Under the pieces are notes generated by a model. The model did no database searches, was not told the origin of the DNA, and worked only from the letters and a program-made list of their open reading frames with translations. A DNA stretch of 64,000 nucleotides from Pseudomonas viridiflava. GTDB taxonomy: Bacteria > Pseudomonadota > Gammaproteobacteria > Pseudomonadales > Pseudomonadaceae. The stretch is taken from contig NZ_UWFN01000265.1 of NCBI RefSeq assembly GCF_900602065.1, positions 248,001-312,000 of the forward strand, given 5' to 3'. Shown here one piece after another: positions 1 to 8,423 of this stretch (position 1 is the stretch's first letter; each line of letters begins with the position of its first letter). The translations under genes were made by a program, and so were the position numbers.

Positions 1-355
1 CCAAGACCCAGAAGAAAAAGATCGCCAAGAGGAAGTTCGCAATCGGGCCGGCGCTGACAATGGCAATACGCTGATAAACCGACTTGCGATTGAATGACTG
101 ATCAGCAAGCTCGGGGGGAACGTTGCCTTCACGCTCATCAAGCATTTTCACGTAGCCGCCCAGCGGGATGGCAGCGATCACATACTCGGTCCCCTGACGA
201 TCATGCCAGCGCACCAGCGGCGTGCCAAAGCCGACCGAAAAACGTAAAACCTTGACGCCACAACGCCGCGCCACCCAGAAGTGACCGTATTCGTGAAAGG
301 TAACCAGCACGCCCAGCGCAACCAGGGTGCCAACAATCATATAGAGCGCGCTCAT
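1..355 (-). CDS. rseP: RseP site-2 zinc protease (5' part only)
   Basis: Only the first ~118 codons are in the window; the gene runs off the left edge. The product is the inner-membrane metalloprotease that cleaves the anti-sigma factor MucA/RseA and so releases the envelope-stress sigma factor AlgU. The start ATG at 355 gives [18 protein letters not shown], a first membrane segment, followed directly by HEYGH, the HExxH zinc motif of the family, on the cytoplasmic edge of the membrane. A second hydrophobic stretch begins near the truncation. It is the last visible member of the leftward cluster, 60 bp after dxr, the usual position in Pseudomonas. An AlgU-type promoter occurs elsewhere in the window (lptF operon). 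Confidence 0.95.
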   Translation of the reverse strand, partial: MSALYMIVGTLVALGVLVTFHEYGHFWVARRCGVKVLRFSVGFGTPLVRWHDRQGTEYVIAAIPLGGYVKMLDEREGNVPPELADQSFNRKSVYQRIAIVSAGPIANFLLAIFFFWVL

Positions 356-415
356 CAACTTTCTCCGGGTACTGGCTGGTTCAAGCCCTGCGCCAGCACC
401 TTCTAGCCTCTGCGA

Positions 416-1606
416 TTATCGCCCGTTGCGGCTGAGCCATTGCTCTGCCAAAACGCGCGCTTTTGAATCCGCATCAAATACCGCATCCAGATCAGGGAGC
501 GGAACAACGGGTTCAAGATTCAAAACATCGTCGATCATACTCGCGATTTCCGGATAACGGATGCGCCGATCAAGAAATGCAGCCACTGCGACTTCGTTTG
601 CCGCGTTCAACATGGCTGGAGCACTGTTACCGGCTTCGGCAGCTTGCCGGGCCAGACGCAGGCACGGAAAGCGTTGCTCGTCGGGAGCCTGGAAATCCAG
701 ACGCGCAATACTGAAAAGGTCCAGCGGCGCCACGCCCGAGTCAATGCGTTGCGGCCAGGCCAGGGCATGAGCGATAGGTGTGCGCATATCCGGATTACCC
801 AACTGAGCAAGCACCGACCCATCCACGTAATCAACCATGGAATGGATGACGCTTTGAGGATGAATAACCACCTCAATCTGCTCAGGCCGCGCGTCGAACA
901 GCCAGCAAGCCTCGATAAGCTCAAGACCCTTGTTCATCATGCTTGCCGAGTCCACCGAGATTTTGCGCCCCATCGACCAGTTGGGATGGGCACAGGCTTG
1001 CTCAGGGGATACGTCATGCAGCTCGCTCAACGGCGTTTCGCGGAACGGGCCACCAGAGGCCGTCAGCAGAATGCGTCGTACGCCAACCGGGCTCAGGCCA
1101 CGCGCATAATCAAGCGGCAAGCACTGGAAAATCGCGTTGTGCTCGCTATCAATGGGCAGCAATACCGCGCCACTTTGACGAACCGCCTGCATGAACAAGG
1201 CGCCGGACATGACCAGCGCTTCCTTGTTAGCCAGCAGAACTTTCTTGCCAGCCTCGACAGCCGCCAACGTAGGCCGCAGGCCAGCAGCGCCCACAATGGC
1301 AGCAAGCACAGCGTCGACCTGTGGATGCGCAGCGACTTCGCAAAGACCGCCCTCCCCCACCAGCACTCGAGTATCGAGGCCAGCAGCGGCCAGATCATCC
1401 TGCAACTTGCGGGCAGCCTCCTGAGTCGGCAGCACAGCGAAACGCGGTGTGTGCTTGATGCACAACGCCAGCAATTCACTTTGGCGACTGAAGCCAGTCA
1501 GGGCAAATACCTGATAGAGATCGGGATGACGAGCAATGACATCCAGGGTGCTCAGACCCACCGAGCCAGTAGCACCTAAAACGGTTACCTGTTGAGGACG
1601 ATTCAC
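416..1606 (-). CDS. dxr: 1-deoxy-D-xylulose 5-phosphate reductoisomerase
   Basis: This is the second enzyme of the MEP isoprenoid pathway, converting DXP to MEP with NADPH. The N-terminal dinucleotide-binding segment [13 protein letters not shown], the NKEALVMSG motif, the metal-binding [11 protein letters not shown] and the [10 protein letters not shown] loop are all present. I chose the GTG at 1606 ([11 protein letters not shown]), giving 396 residues, the length of the P. aeruginosa enzyme as I recall it. This GTG overlaps the cdsA TGA as GTGA, which implies translational coupling. An upstream in-frame TTG at 1618 would add four residues and is less likely. Confidence 0.95.
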   Translation of the reverse strand: MNRPQQVTVLGATGSVGLSTLDVIARHPDLYQVFALTGFSRQSELLALCIKHTPRFAVLPTQEAARKLQDDLAAAGLDTRVLVGEGGLCEVAAHPQVDAVLAAIVGAAGLRPTLAAVEAGKKVLLANKEALVMSGALFMQAVRQSGAVLLPIDSEHNAIFQCLPLDYARGLSPVGVRRILLTASGGPFRETPLSELHDVSPEQACAHPNWSMGRKISVDSASMMNKGLELIEACWLFDARPEQIEVVIHPQSVIHSMVDYVDGSVLAQLGNPDMRTPIAHALAWPQRIDSGVAPLDLFSIARLDFQAPDEQRFPCLRLARQAAEAGNSAPAMLNAANEVAVAAFLDRRIRYPEIASMIDDVLNLEPVVPLPDLDAVFDADSKARVLAEQWLSRNGR

Positions 1607-2418
1607 AGCACGCCCCAATCAGCAGCCCAAAGCAGCACGGCAAAAACCGGAATCGCGGCGGTCAGGCTGTCGATACGATCAAGCACCCCGCCGTGGCCAG
1701 GCAACAGATTACTACTGTCCTTGATCCCTGACAGACGCTTGAACATGCTTTCGGTCAAATCGCCCACCACGGAGATAAACACGACGATTGCCGTGCTCAG
1801 CAAACCAAACAGGAACTGCGCAGCGGACCAGTCGCGAGAGACGCCGACAATCGCAGTGATCAACAGGCAAGTGGCCAAACCACCGTAGACACCTTCCCAA
1901 CTCTTGCCCGGACTGACTTTCGGCGCCAGCTTGCGCTTGCCAAATGCCTTGCCGGAGAAATAGGCCCCGATGTCTGCCCCCCACACCAGCACCATGACCG
2001 AAAGAATCAACCAGTTACCCAGCGGCCATTGCTTGATCAATACCAGACCTTGCCACGCAGGAAGCAGAATCAACAGACCGATCGCCAGCTTGCAGATCGC
2101 GCTGGACCAATGACGGCTGGACTCCGGATAAGTCAGCACCAACCAGGTTGCTACCGCCCACCAGATGACTGCCGCCACCAGAATCCAAGGCGCAAGGCCC
2201 GGCATCAGGTAAAGCAGGAACAGCAGCGCAGCAACGCACACCGCATAGGCGACACGAGCCGATTGAGCAGGGAACCCCGCCAGACGCGCCCACTCCCAGG
2301 CGCCAAGGGTGACTACAATGCCAATGAACAGCGCAAAGCTGGCCCCGGACAGTAGAAAAAAACCGCAAAGCGCAATCGGCAGCAAAATAAGCGCTGTGAT
2401 AATCCGTTGTTTCAGCAT
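1603..2418 (-). CDS. cdsA: Phosphatidate cytidylyltransferase
   Basis: CdsA makes CDP-diacylglycerol from phosphatidate and CTP at the inner membrane, the branch point to all phospholipids. The 271-residue protein is almost wholly hydrophobic, with about eight predicted membrane segments. It ends with the CdsA signature region, visible as [20 protein letters not shown] followed by [13 protein letters not shown], which carries the conserved acidic and lysine residues. The start codon overlaps the stop of uppS (TAATG) and the stop overlaps the start of dxr, so it sits inside a tightly coupled operon. Length and context are normal. Confidence 0.96.
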   Translation of the reverse strand: MLKQRIITALILLPIALCGFFLLSGASFALFIGIVVTLGAWEWARLAGFPAQSARVAYAVCVAALLFLLYLMPGLAPWILVAAVIWWAVATWLVLTYPESSRHWSSAICKLAIGLLILLPAWQGLVLIKQWPLGNWLILSVMVLVWGADIGAYFSGKAFGKRKLAPKVSPGKSWEGVYGGLATCLLITAIVGVSRDWSAAQFLFGLLSTAIVVFISVVGDLTESMFKRLSGIKDSSNLLPGHGGVLDRIDSLTAAIPVFAVLLWAADWGVL

Positions 2419-3173
2419 TAAACCCGGGCTCCAGCTTCGATCTGCTCGCTCGTTTTACCGAAGCGACGCTGACGCGAAGCGAAATCAGCCAGCGCGGCGC
2501 GCATGGCATCGTGTTTGAAGTCCGGCCAGAACAGGTCGGAGAAGTACAGCTCGGCATACGCCAGCTGCCAAAGCAGGAAGTTACTGATGCGATGCTCGCC
2601 ACCGGTACGAATACACAAGTCCGGCAACGGCAGATCACCAGTCGCCAGACAGGTTTGCAACAATTCGGGCGTTATGTCATCCGGACGCAGATGCCCGGCC
2701 TGCACTTCACGCGCCAGGCGCTGCGCAGCCTGAGCGATGTCCCACTGACCGCCATAATTGGCGGCAATCTGCAGAACAAAACGATCGTTTCCTGCGGTAC
2801 TGTTTTCAGCTTCCCGCATGGCCGCTTGAAGCTCGGGGTGAAAACGGGATCGGTCGCCGATGATGCGCAGACTGATCTGGTTCTCGTTCAGGCGCTTGGT
2901 TTCACGGCGCAAGGCCGTGAAAAAAAGCTCCATCAACGCCCCGACTTCTTCGGCTGGTCGCTGCCAGTTCTCACTGGAGAACGCGAACAGCGTGAGCACC
3001 TCAACCTTGGCTTCAGCGCACACCTCAATGACCGCTCGAACCGCGTCGACACCGGCTTTATGACCTGCCACACCAGGCAGCAGGCGTTTTTTCGCCCACC
3101 GGTTGTTGCCATCCATGATGATCGCGACATGCCGCGGCACCGATGAGGGCGCGGTCGATTTAGTCTTTTCCAT
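2418..3173 (-). CDS. uppS: Undecaprenyl diphosphate synthase
   Basis: This cis-prenyltransferase elongates farnesyl diphosphate with eight isopentenyl units to make the C55 lipid carrier for peptidoglycan and O-antigen. The family signature IIMDGNNRWAKKR near residue 20 contains the catalytic Asp. FSSENWQRP and the C-terminal DLCIRTGGEHRISNFLLWQ (substrate-binding arginines) follow in the usual order. The protein has 251 residues. It lies 16 bp after frr and overlaps cdsA by one base, so it precedes its functional neighbour in lipid metabolism. Confidence 0.96.
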   Translation of the reverse strand: MEKTKSTAPSSVPRHVAIIMDGNNRWAKKRLLPGVAGHKAGVDAVRAVIEVCAEAKVEVLTLFAFSSENWQRPAEEVGALMELFFTALRRETKRLNENQISLRIIGDRSRFHPELQAAMREAENSTAGNDRFVLQIAANYGGQWDIAQAAQRLAREVQAGHLRPDDITPELLQTCLATGDLPLPDLCIRTGGEHRISNFLLWQLAYAELYFSDLFWPDFKHDAMRAALADFASRQRRFGKTSEQIEAGARV

Positions 3174-3189
3174 GAAAGCGCCCCGAACC

Positions 3190-3747
3190 TTATACGGCCA
3201 TCAGGTCTGCTTCTTTTGCCTTGGTGGCCGAGTCGATATCAGCTTCCGCCTTGTCAGTCAGCTTCTGAATATCGGCAGCAGCACGACGCTCTTCGTCTTC
3301 GCTGATTTCCTTGTCCTTGACCAGCTTCTTCAGGTCACCCAAGGCATCACGGCGAATGTTACGCACAGCAACACGCGCATCTTCTGCAGCGCTGCGAGCC
3401 TGCTTGGTGAAGCCCTTACGGGTTTCTTCAGTCAGGGCGGGCATGGAGATAAGCAGCAGCTCACCGAGGTTGGTCGGGTTGAGGTTCAGACCGGCGCTCT
3501 GGATCGCCTTGTCGACGGCAGCCAGCATGTTACGTTCGAACGCAACGACCTGCAGGGTGCGCGAGTCTTTTACAGTAACGTTGGCAACGCCGCTCAAAGG
3601 AGTATCAGCGCCGTAGTACGGCACCATTACACTGCCCAGAATGCTTGGGTGAGCCTTGCCGGTACGAATCTGACCAAATGCATGGTTCAAGGATTCGAGT
3701 GATTTCTGCATGCGCTCTTGAGCGTCTTTCTTGATTTCGTTGATCAT
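3190..3747 (-). CDS. frr: Ribosome recycling factor
   Basis: RRF splits the post-termination ribosome together with EF-G. The 185-residue length is exactly typical. The conserved blocks [27 protein letters not shown] and the C-terminal [15 protein letters not shown] helix are visible. The ATG overlaps the pyrH stop codon (ATGA), so translation is probably coupled to pyrH. The acidic, helical composition fits the three-helix bundle plus small beta domain of the family. Confidence 0.97.
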   Translation of the reverse strand: MINEIKKDAQERMQKSLESLNHAFGQIRTGKAHPSILGSVMVPYYGADTPLSGVANVTVKDSRTLQVVAFERNMLAAVDKAIQSAGLNLNPTNLGELLLISMPALTEETRKGFTKQARSAAEDARVAVRNIRRDALGDLKKLVKDKEISEDEERRAAADIQKLTDKAEADIDSATKAKEADLMAV

Positions 3748-4487
3748 TGTGCGCCTTCCTCGATCAGGGTTCCTTCAGCGCCGCCGTGTACGATATTCAG
3801 CAGGGCGCCGGGCTTGTTCATATTAAAAACACGGAGTGGCATCTTGTGATCGCGGCACAGACAGATTGCCGTCAGGTCCATAACACCCAGCTTGCGATCC
3901 AGCACTTCATCGTAAGTCAGATGATCGAACTTCTCTGCATGCGGGTCTTTGAACGGATCTGCGGTGTACACACCGTCGACCTTGGTTGCTTTGAGAACAA
4001 CGTCGGCGTCGATTTCGATGGCTCGCAGGCAAGCAGCCGAATCAGTGGTGAAGAACGGATTGCCGGTACCGGCCGCGAAAATCACGACCTCTTTTGAACT
4101 CAGGTGACGCATGGCTTTACGACGATCATAGTGATCAGTCACACCCACCATCGAAATGGCAGACATCACGATGGCGGAGATATTGGCACGCTCCAGCGCA
4201 TCACGCATTGCCAGAGCATTCATCACAGTGGCCAGCATGCCCATGTGATCACCCGTAACACGATCCATGCCGGCAGCACTCAATGCCGCGCCACGGAACA
4301 GGTTACCGCCCCCGATAACCAGTCCGACCTGAACGCCTATGCCAACCAGCTGGCCAACTTCCAGCGCCATGCGATCCAGTACTTTTGGATCGATTCCGAA
4401 CTCTTCGGAGCCCATCAGGGCCTCGCCGCTAAGCTTGAGTAGAATGCGTTTATAGCGAGCCTGATAACCACTGCCCTGCTGAGCCAT
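3744..4487 (-). CDS. pyrH: Uridylate kinase
   Basis: This hexameric bacterial UMP kinase (UMP + ATP to UDP) belongs to the amino-acid kinase fold. Visible motifs are [13 protein letters not shown] (phosphate-binding), [10 protein letters not shown], the [13 protein letters not shown] segment and [16 protein letters not shown] near residue 145. It has 247 residues, the normal length. It starts a new group after the 206-bp gap from tsf and is followed by frr with a 4-bp overlap. The gap probably carries its promoter and the tsf terminator. Confidence 0.96.
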   Translation of the reverse strand: MAQQGSGYQARYKRILLKLSGEALMGSEEFGIDPKVLDRMALEVGQLVGIGVQVGLVIGGGNLFRGAALSAAGMDRVTGDHMGMLATVMNALAMRDALERANISAIVMSAISMVGVTDHYDRRKAMRHLSSKEVVIFAAGTGNPFFTTDSAACLRAIEIDADVVLKATKVDGVYTADPFKDPHAEKFDHLTYDEVLDRKLGVMDLTAICLCRDHKMPLRVFNMNKPGALLNIVHGGAEGTLIEEGAQ

Positions 4488-4637
4488 TGCGAATCTCTCC
4501 TGCGGCGTTTTCTGAAAAAAATCTGTGCGGGCATTTTATGCCTGCGCTAACTCTAGCTTGACGCTGCGACAGCGTCAGAAGAATGCAGCCTTGTAAGCCA
4601 CTTCTCCAAGGAAAACAAACACCTTTTCCTTTTTGAC

Positions 4638-4671
4638 AAAGAGGCTGCGCGCGTAAGCGGGCAGCCTCTTT
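4638..4671 (-). terminator. Probable tsf transcription terminator
   Basis: An 11-bp inverted repeat (AAAGAGGCTGC / GCAGCCTCTTT, 12-nt loop) lies 23 bp beyond the tsf stop codon. Read leftward, the tail after the stem is short and mixed (TTTGTC), so it is a strong hairpin with a weak U-tract. Confidence 0.6.
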
Positions 4672-4693
4672 GGTTCAAGCGTTGAAAACCATC

Positions 4694-5560
4694 TTATTGC
4701 TTGGAAGCAGCAGCCACTTGAGCAGCAACTTCGTCAGCGAAGTTATCAACTGGCTTCTCGATGCCTTCGCCCACTTTGAAGTAGGTGAAAGAAACGATTT
4801 CAGCGCCGGCTTTCTTGGCCAGATCGCCTACTTTGATTTCCGGGTTCTTGACGAACGCTTGCTCAACGAGGCTGGCTTCGGCCAGGAACTTGGTGATGCG
4901 ACCGGCAACCATTTTTTCAACGATTTCGGCTGGCTTGCCTTTGATCTTGTCTTCGTTCAGTTGCAGGAAGACGCCCTTCTCGCGCTCGATCGCTTCGGCA
5001 GAAACTTCCGAAGGCAGCAGGAACTCAGGGTTGCTGGCAGCAACGTGCATCGCGATGTCTTTGGCCAGTTCAGCGTCGCCGCCTTTCAGAGCTACAACAA
5101 CACCGATCTTGTTGCCGTGCAGGTATGCACCCAGAACGTCACCTTCAACACGCGCCAGACGACGAATGTTGACGTTCTCACCAGTTTTGGCGACCAGGGC
5201 CAGACGAGCTTCTTCCTGAGCAGCGATCAGCGGCTCAACAGTGGTCAGCTTGTCAGCGAACGCTTTTTCAACGCTTGCAGCTACAAAGCCTTTGAAGTCG
5301 TCCTGCAGAGCCAGGAAGTCGGTCTGCGAGTTAACTTCGATCAGGACAGCGGCTTTACCGTCATCCTTGATAGCGATAGCGCCTTCAGCAGCAACGTTGC
5401 CTGCTTTTTTTGCAGCCTTGATGGCGCCCGAAGCACGCATGTCATCAATGGCTTTTTCGATATCGCCGCCAGCCTTGGTCAAGGCCTTTTTGCAATCCAT
5501 CATGCCTTCGCCGGTACGCTCGCGCAGTTCTTTAACCAACGCTGCAGTAATCTCTGCCAT
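4694..5560 (-). CDS. tsf: Elongation factor Ts
   Basis: EF-Ts is the guanine-nucleotide exchange factor for EF-Tu. I chose the ATG at 5560 ([17 protein letters not shown]), preceded by an AGAGGA ribosome-binding site, giving 288 residues. A longer open frame to 5617 lacks family similarity. The N-terminal UBA-like domain with [11 protein letters not shown] and the core signature [10 protein letters not shown] are present. It follows rpsB, as in most bacteria, with a strong terminator hairpin in between that probably lets only part of the rpsB transcripts reach tsf. Confidence 0.97.
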   Translation of the reverse strand: MAEITAALVKELRERTGEGMMDCKKALTKAGGDIEKAIDDMRASGAIKAAKKAGNVAAEGAIAIKDDGKAAVLIEVNSQTDFLALQDDFKGFVAASVEKAFADKLTTVEPLIAAQEEARLALVAKTGENVNIRRLARVEGDVLGAYLHGNKIGVVVALKGGDAELAKDIAMHVAASNPEFLLPSEVSAEAIEREKGVFLQLNEDKIKGKPAEIVEKMVAGRITKFLAEASLVEQAFVKNPEIKVGDLAKKAGAEIVSFTYFKVGEGIEKPVDNFADEVAAQVAAASKQ

Positions 5561-5692
5561 TTCAAAATCCTCTTGGATAGGTCTTAAACCATTCCACCCG
5601 CCAGGGCGGGCGTTCAAATTCTTGAAAACGCATGGTGACAGCCGTAGATGACAGGAACGTCATGACAACGCCGACACATGGTTCTCGAGGTG

Positions 5693-5721
5693 GCAAAAAG
5701 GGGGCCAAGCCCCCTTTTTGC
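5693..5721 (-). terminator. rpsB-tsf intergenic rho-independent terminator
   Basis: A perfect 12-bp stem (GCAAAAAGGGGG / CCCCCTTTTTGC) with a 5-nt loop lies 29 bp past the rpsB stop. Read leftward it ends in TTTTTGCC, a canonical intrinsic terminator or attenuator ahead of tsf. Confidence 0.85.
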
Positions 5722-5750
5722 GTACTGAGTAAACGCTAGGCGTTAGTTAC

Positions 5751-6491
5751 TCAGCCTTCAACTGCAGCTGCTGGAGCTTCTTCGACGAAAACGTCGGTGC
5801 CGCCAGCAACATTGTTGCGACCACGGATTACAGCATCAGCCATCGAACCCATGTACAGCTGGATAGCGCGGATTGCGTCATCGTTGCCTGGGATGATGTA
5901 GTCAACGCCTTCCGGGCTGCTGTTGGTATCGACTACGCCGATAACCGGGATACCCAGCTTGTTAGCTTCGGTGATCGCGATGCGCTCGTGATCAACGTCG
6001 ATAACGAACAGCGCGTCTGGCAGACCGCCCATGTCCTTGATACCACCCAGGCTGCGATCCAGTTTTTCCAGATCACGAGAGCGCATCAGCGCCTCTTTCT
6101 TGGTCAGCTTGGCGAAAGTACCGTCTTCAGCCTGTACTTCAAGCTCACGCAGACGCTTGATCGACTGACGGATGGTTTTGAAGTTGGTCAGCATGCCGCC
6201 CAACCAGCGGTGATCGACGTACGGCGAACCGCAACGTGCTGCTTCTTCAGCAACGATCTTGCCAGCGGAACGCTTGGTGCCGACGAACAGAATCTTGTTT
6301 TTGCCCGAAGCCAGTTTTTCAACGAAAGTCAGAGCTTCGTTGAACATAGGCAGGGTTTTTTCAAGGTTGATAATGTGAATCTTGTTACGCGCGCCGAAAA
6401 TGTATTTACCCATTTTCGGGTTCCAGTAACGGGTCTGGTGACCGAAGTGCACACCGGCCTTCAGCATATCGCGCATATTGACTTGGGACAT
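5751..6491 (-). CDS. rpsB: 30S ribosomal protein S2
   Basis: This is structural protein S2 of the small subunit. The ATG at 6491 ([19 protein letters not shown]) follows an AAGGAAC ribosome-binding site and gives 246 residues. A frame extending to 6554 is leader sequence. The signatures [14 protein letters not shown] and [21 protein letters not shown] are visible. The ~130-nt leader upstream is the place where S2 autoregulation of rpsB-tsf operates in gamma-proteobacteria. It contains a small GC hairpin (6605-6618). Confidence 0.97.
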   Translation of the reverse strand: MSQVNMRDMLKAGVHFGHQTRYWNPKMGKYIFGARNKIHIINLEKTLPMFNEALTFVEKLASGKNKILFVGTKRSAGKIVAEEAARCGSPYVDHRWLGGMLTNFKTIRQSIKRLRELEVQAEDGTFAKLTKKEALMRSRDLEKLDRSLGGIKDMGGLPDALFVIDVDHERIAITEANKLGIPVIGVVDTNSSPEGVDYIIPGNDDAIRAIQLYMGSMADAVIRGRNNVAGGTDVFVEEAPAAAVEG

Positions 6492-6631
6492 GATAGTTCC
6501 TTGATAAGTCGGGTTAGGCCTCCACGTATCCCAATGACCAACCAGCGGCTTCAAGCCGAGGGCACCCAGGTCATCGTGTCGACACGTGTGTGGGTTAGTG
6601 CTTGCGGGGCTTACCCCGGAAAGCGGCGCAT

Positions 6632-6637
6632 TTTATA
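6632..6637 (-). promoter_or_regulatory. Putative rpsB promoter -10 (extended)
   Basis: Read leftward, the sequence TGG-TATAAA forms an extended -10 element about 140 bp upstream of the rpsB start. No good TTGACA-like -35 is seen at 16-18 bp, consistent with an extended -10 promoter. Transcription would start near 6625, giving a long 5' leader with a CGGGG/CCCCG hairpin close to the 5' end. Confidence 0.5.
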
Positions 6638-6868
6638 CCATAGAAGTCTGGATAACGGAACTCGAATTACGTGCAGGTTGCACGATGCTTTTATTGCCTG
6701 CTCGTAATCAGCGGTAATAGGGAGGTGGTTTTTGTGTACATATCCGTTGTCGCGGTAATGGCTGATATTGGTTGCACCCTTACGGCGCGTCACTTTTGGG
6801 GCCCAAAAGTAACCAAAAGGCTTTTACCCCACCACTCGGCACCTCGCTGTCGCTCGGTGTACCCGCCC

Positions 6869-6963
6869 GCAGATCCTGAACCGTGGGCCGCCGCAATGGG
6901 CCATCCATGGCCCGGTGCGACTAACCCGGCGTCCTGCCGGGTTGCCCACGCTTCAGAATCTGC
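6869..6963. repeat. Three-way-junction module (left arm of palindrome 1)
   Basis: The closing stem 6869-6888 pairs with 6944-6963 (18 of 20 pairs). Inside are two hairpins, GGGCCATCCATGGCCC (6898-6913) and AACCCGGC-GTCCT-GCCGGGTT (6923-6943). It has the same architecture, inverted, as 7237-7330. Confidence 0.75.
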
Positions 6964-7056
6964 GTTCGGCCAGCGTGATTAACGGGGCGCCTCAGATCAA
7001 AATCAAAAGCGCGGCGGCCTGAGAGCCGACCTGGTTGTGTGAGCTTTCCGGTTTTC

Positions 7057-7144
7057 TGTAGGAGCTGCCGAAGGCTGCGAAGCGGTGTGTCACGCGAGAC
7101 CTGTGTCGGCTGTGCTGGCGTCTCGCGAACAAGTTCGCTCCTAC
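7057..7144. repeat. Hybrid REPIN at the palindrome centre
   Basis: The left half is the REP core GGAGCTGCCGAAGGCTGCGA. The right half ends TCTCGCGAACAAGTTCGCTC, a different REP-like core. The two halves are therefore from different REP families, unlike the symmetric REPINs elsewhere in the window. Confidence 0.7.
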
Positions 7145-7236
7145 CGGTCCGAGGCGCTATCGCCGTTTTCATTCTGCTTTTGATCTGCTTTTGATTTTGA
7201 TCTTAGGCGCCCCGTTAAACCACGCCGGCCGGAATT

Positions 7237-7330
7237 CGACATTGCTGCGTGGGGCAAACCGGCAGGGATGCCGGTTTAGCCGCCTCAGGCCATGGATGGC
7301 CGGTGGTGGCGGCCCCACGCAGCAATGTCG
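7237..7330. repeat. Three-way-junction module (right arm of palindrome 1)
   Basis: A perfect 19-bp closing stem (7237-7255 with 7312-7330) encloses two hairpins. The first is AAACCGGCAGGGATGCCGGT (T) at 7256-7277 and the second is GGCCATGGATGGCC at 7288-7301. Both hairpins have a GGAT-type loop. Confidence 0.8.
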
Positions 7331-7599
7331 GATTACGGGCATGCCGAGCCTAGGCGAGGCACCAAGTGGTGGGGCAAGAGCGTTTTGCTTACTTTTGTCT
7401 GGGCCGGCTTCCGGATCCATCAAAAGTGAGGCGCTGTAAAAGCGCAACCAATATCAGCCATCACCACGAAAAAGGATATGTACACAAAACTCCCGCACGA
7501 CGCCCTATATAAGGAAGCAACAATCCCCCACCTGCGACGGTCTGGTAGAATCGCCGTTTTCCGTATTAGCCGCGCCGCCTGTGCGCCGAGAGAGTTCGT

Positions 7600-8382
7600 A
7601 TGACCGTCACCATCAAAACCCCCGAAGACATCGAAAAAATGCGCATTGCCGGTCGTCTGGCTGCCGATGTCCTGGAAATGATCGGTGCTTACGTCAAACC
7701 TGGCGTCACCACCGAAGAGCTGGACCGTATCTGCCACGACTACATCGTCAATGAGCAGAAAGCGATACCCGCACCGCTGAATTACAAAGGTTTCCCCAAA
7801 TCGATCTGCACCTCGATCAACCACGTCGTGTGCCATGGCATTCCGAATGAGAAGCCGTTGAAAAACGGCGACGTGCTGAACATCGATGTGACCGTGATCA
7901 AGGATGGCTACCACGGCGACACCAGCAAGATGTTTCACGTAGGCAAAGTGCCTGAGTGGGCCGAGCGCCTGTCGAAAATCACCCAGGAATGCCTGTATAA
8001 AGGCATCGAGATTGTCCGCCCGGGCACCACGCTGGGTGATATTGGCGAAGTCATCCAGAAGCACGCGGAAAAAAGCGGCTTTTCGGTAGTCCGTGAATAT
8101 TGCGGGCACGGCATCGGCAAAGTGTTCCATGAGGAGCCGCAAGTCGTGCATTACGGCAAGGCAGGCGAAGGCATGGCACTGGTCGAAGGCATGACCTTTA
8201 CCATCGAGCCAATGATCAATCAGGGCCGCGCCGAAACCCGTCTGCTGGGTGATGGCTGGACCGCAATCACCAAGGACCGCAAGCTGTCGGCACAATGGGA
8301 ACACACCATTCTGGTCACCGCTGACGGCTATGAGATTTTCACCCTGCGCAGCGACGACACCATCGCCCGCACATCAGCCTGA
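7600..8382 (+). CDS. map: Methionine aminopeptidase type I
   Basis: Map removes the N-terminal Met from nascent proteins and is a cytosolic dinuclear metal enzyme. All five metal ligands are visible in order: the Asp of NIDVTVIKDGYHGDTSKM (two Asp), the His of YCGHGIGKVFHEEP, the Glu of FTIEPMI and the Glu of WEHTILV. It has 260 residues, normal for type I. It is divergent from rpsB, as in many proteobacteria, but here the two are separated by the giant palindrome. It is followed by glnD after 41 bp. Confidence 0.97.
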   Translation: MTVTIKTPEDIEKMRIAGRLAADVLEMIGAYVKPGVTTEELDRICHDYIVNEQKAIPAPLNYKGFPKSICTSINHVVCHGIPNEKPLKNGDVLNIDVTVIKDGYHGDTSKMFHVGKVPEWAERLSKITQECLYKGIEIVRPGTTLGDIGEVIQKHAEKSGFSVVREYCGHGIGKVFHEEPQVVHYGKAGEGMALVEGMTFTIEPMINQGRAETRLLGDGWTAITKDRKLSAQWEHTILVTADGYEIFTLRSDDTIARTSA

Positions 8383-8423
8383 TCACAACGCTCGCTTGAT
8401 CTAGATAAAAGGAAAGCAGTTCC

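Larger units (their letters stand above)
6730..7489. repeat. Giant imperfect palindrome, copy 1
   Basis: This ~760-bp non-coding element fills most of the 1.1-kb gap between rpsB and map. Its ends are inverted copies (TTTTGTGTACATATCC at 6730; its complement at 7474-7489). Matching continues inward through TGGCTGATATTGGTTGC, the CACTTTTG block, CCCCACCACT and, near the centre, AACGGGGCGCC...AAGATCAAAATCAAAAGC. Each half carries a three-way-junction module (6869-6963 and 7237-7330), and a hybrid REPIN sits in the middle. A second copy lies at 49702-50486. It shows no transposase and no credible coding frame. Small open frames here (for example on the plus strand at 7191-7439) are by-products of the repeat. 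The map promoter must lie at or beyond its right edge. Confidence 0.85.
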
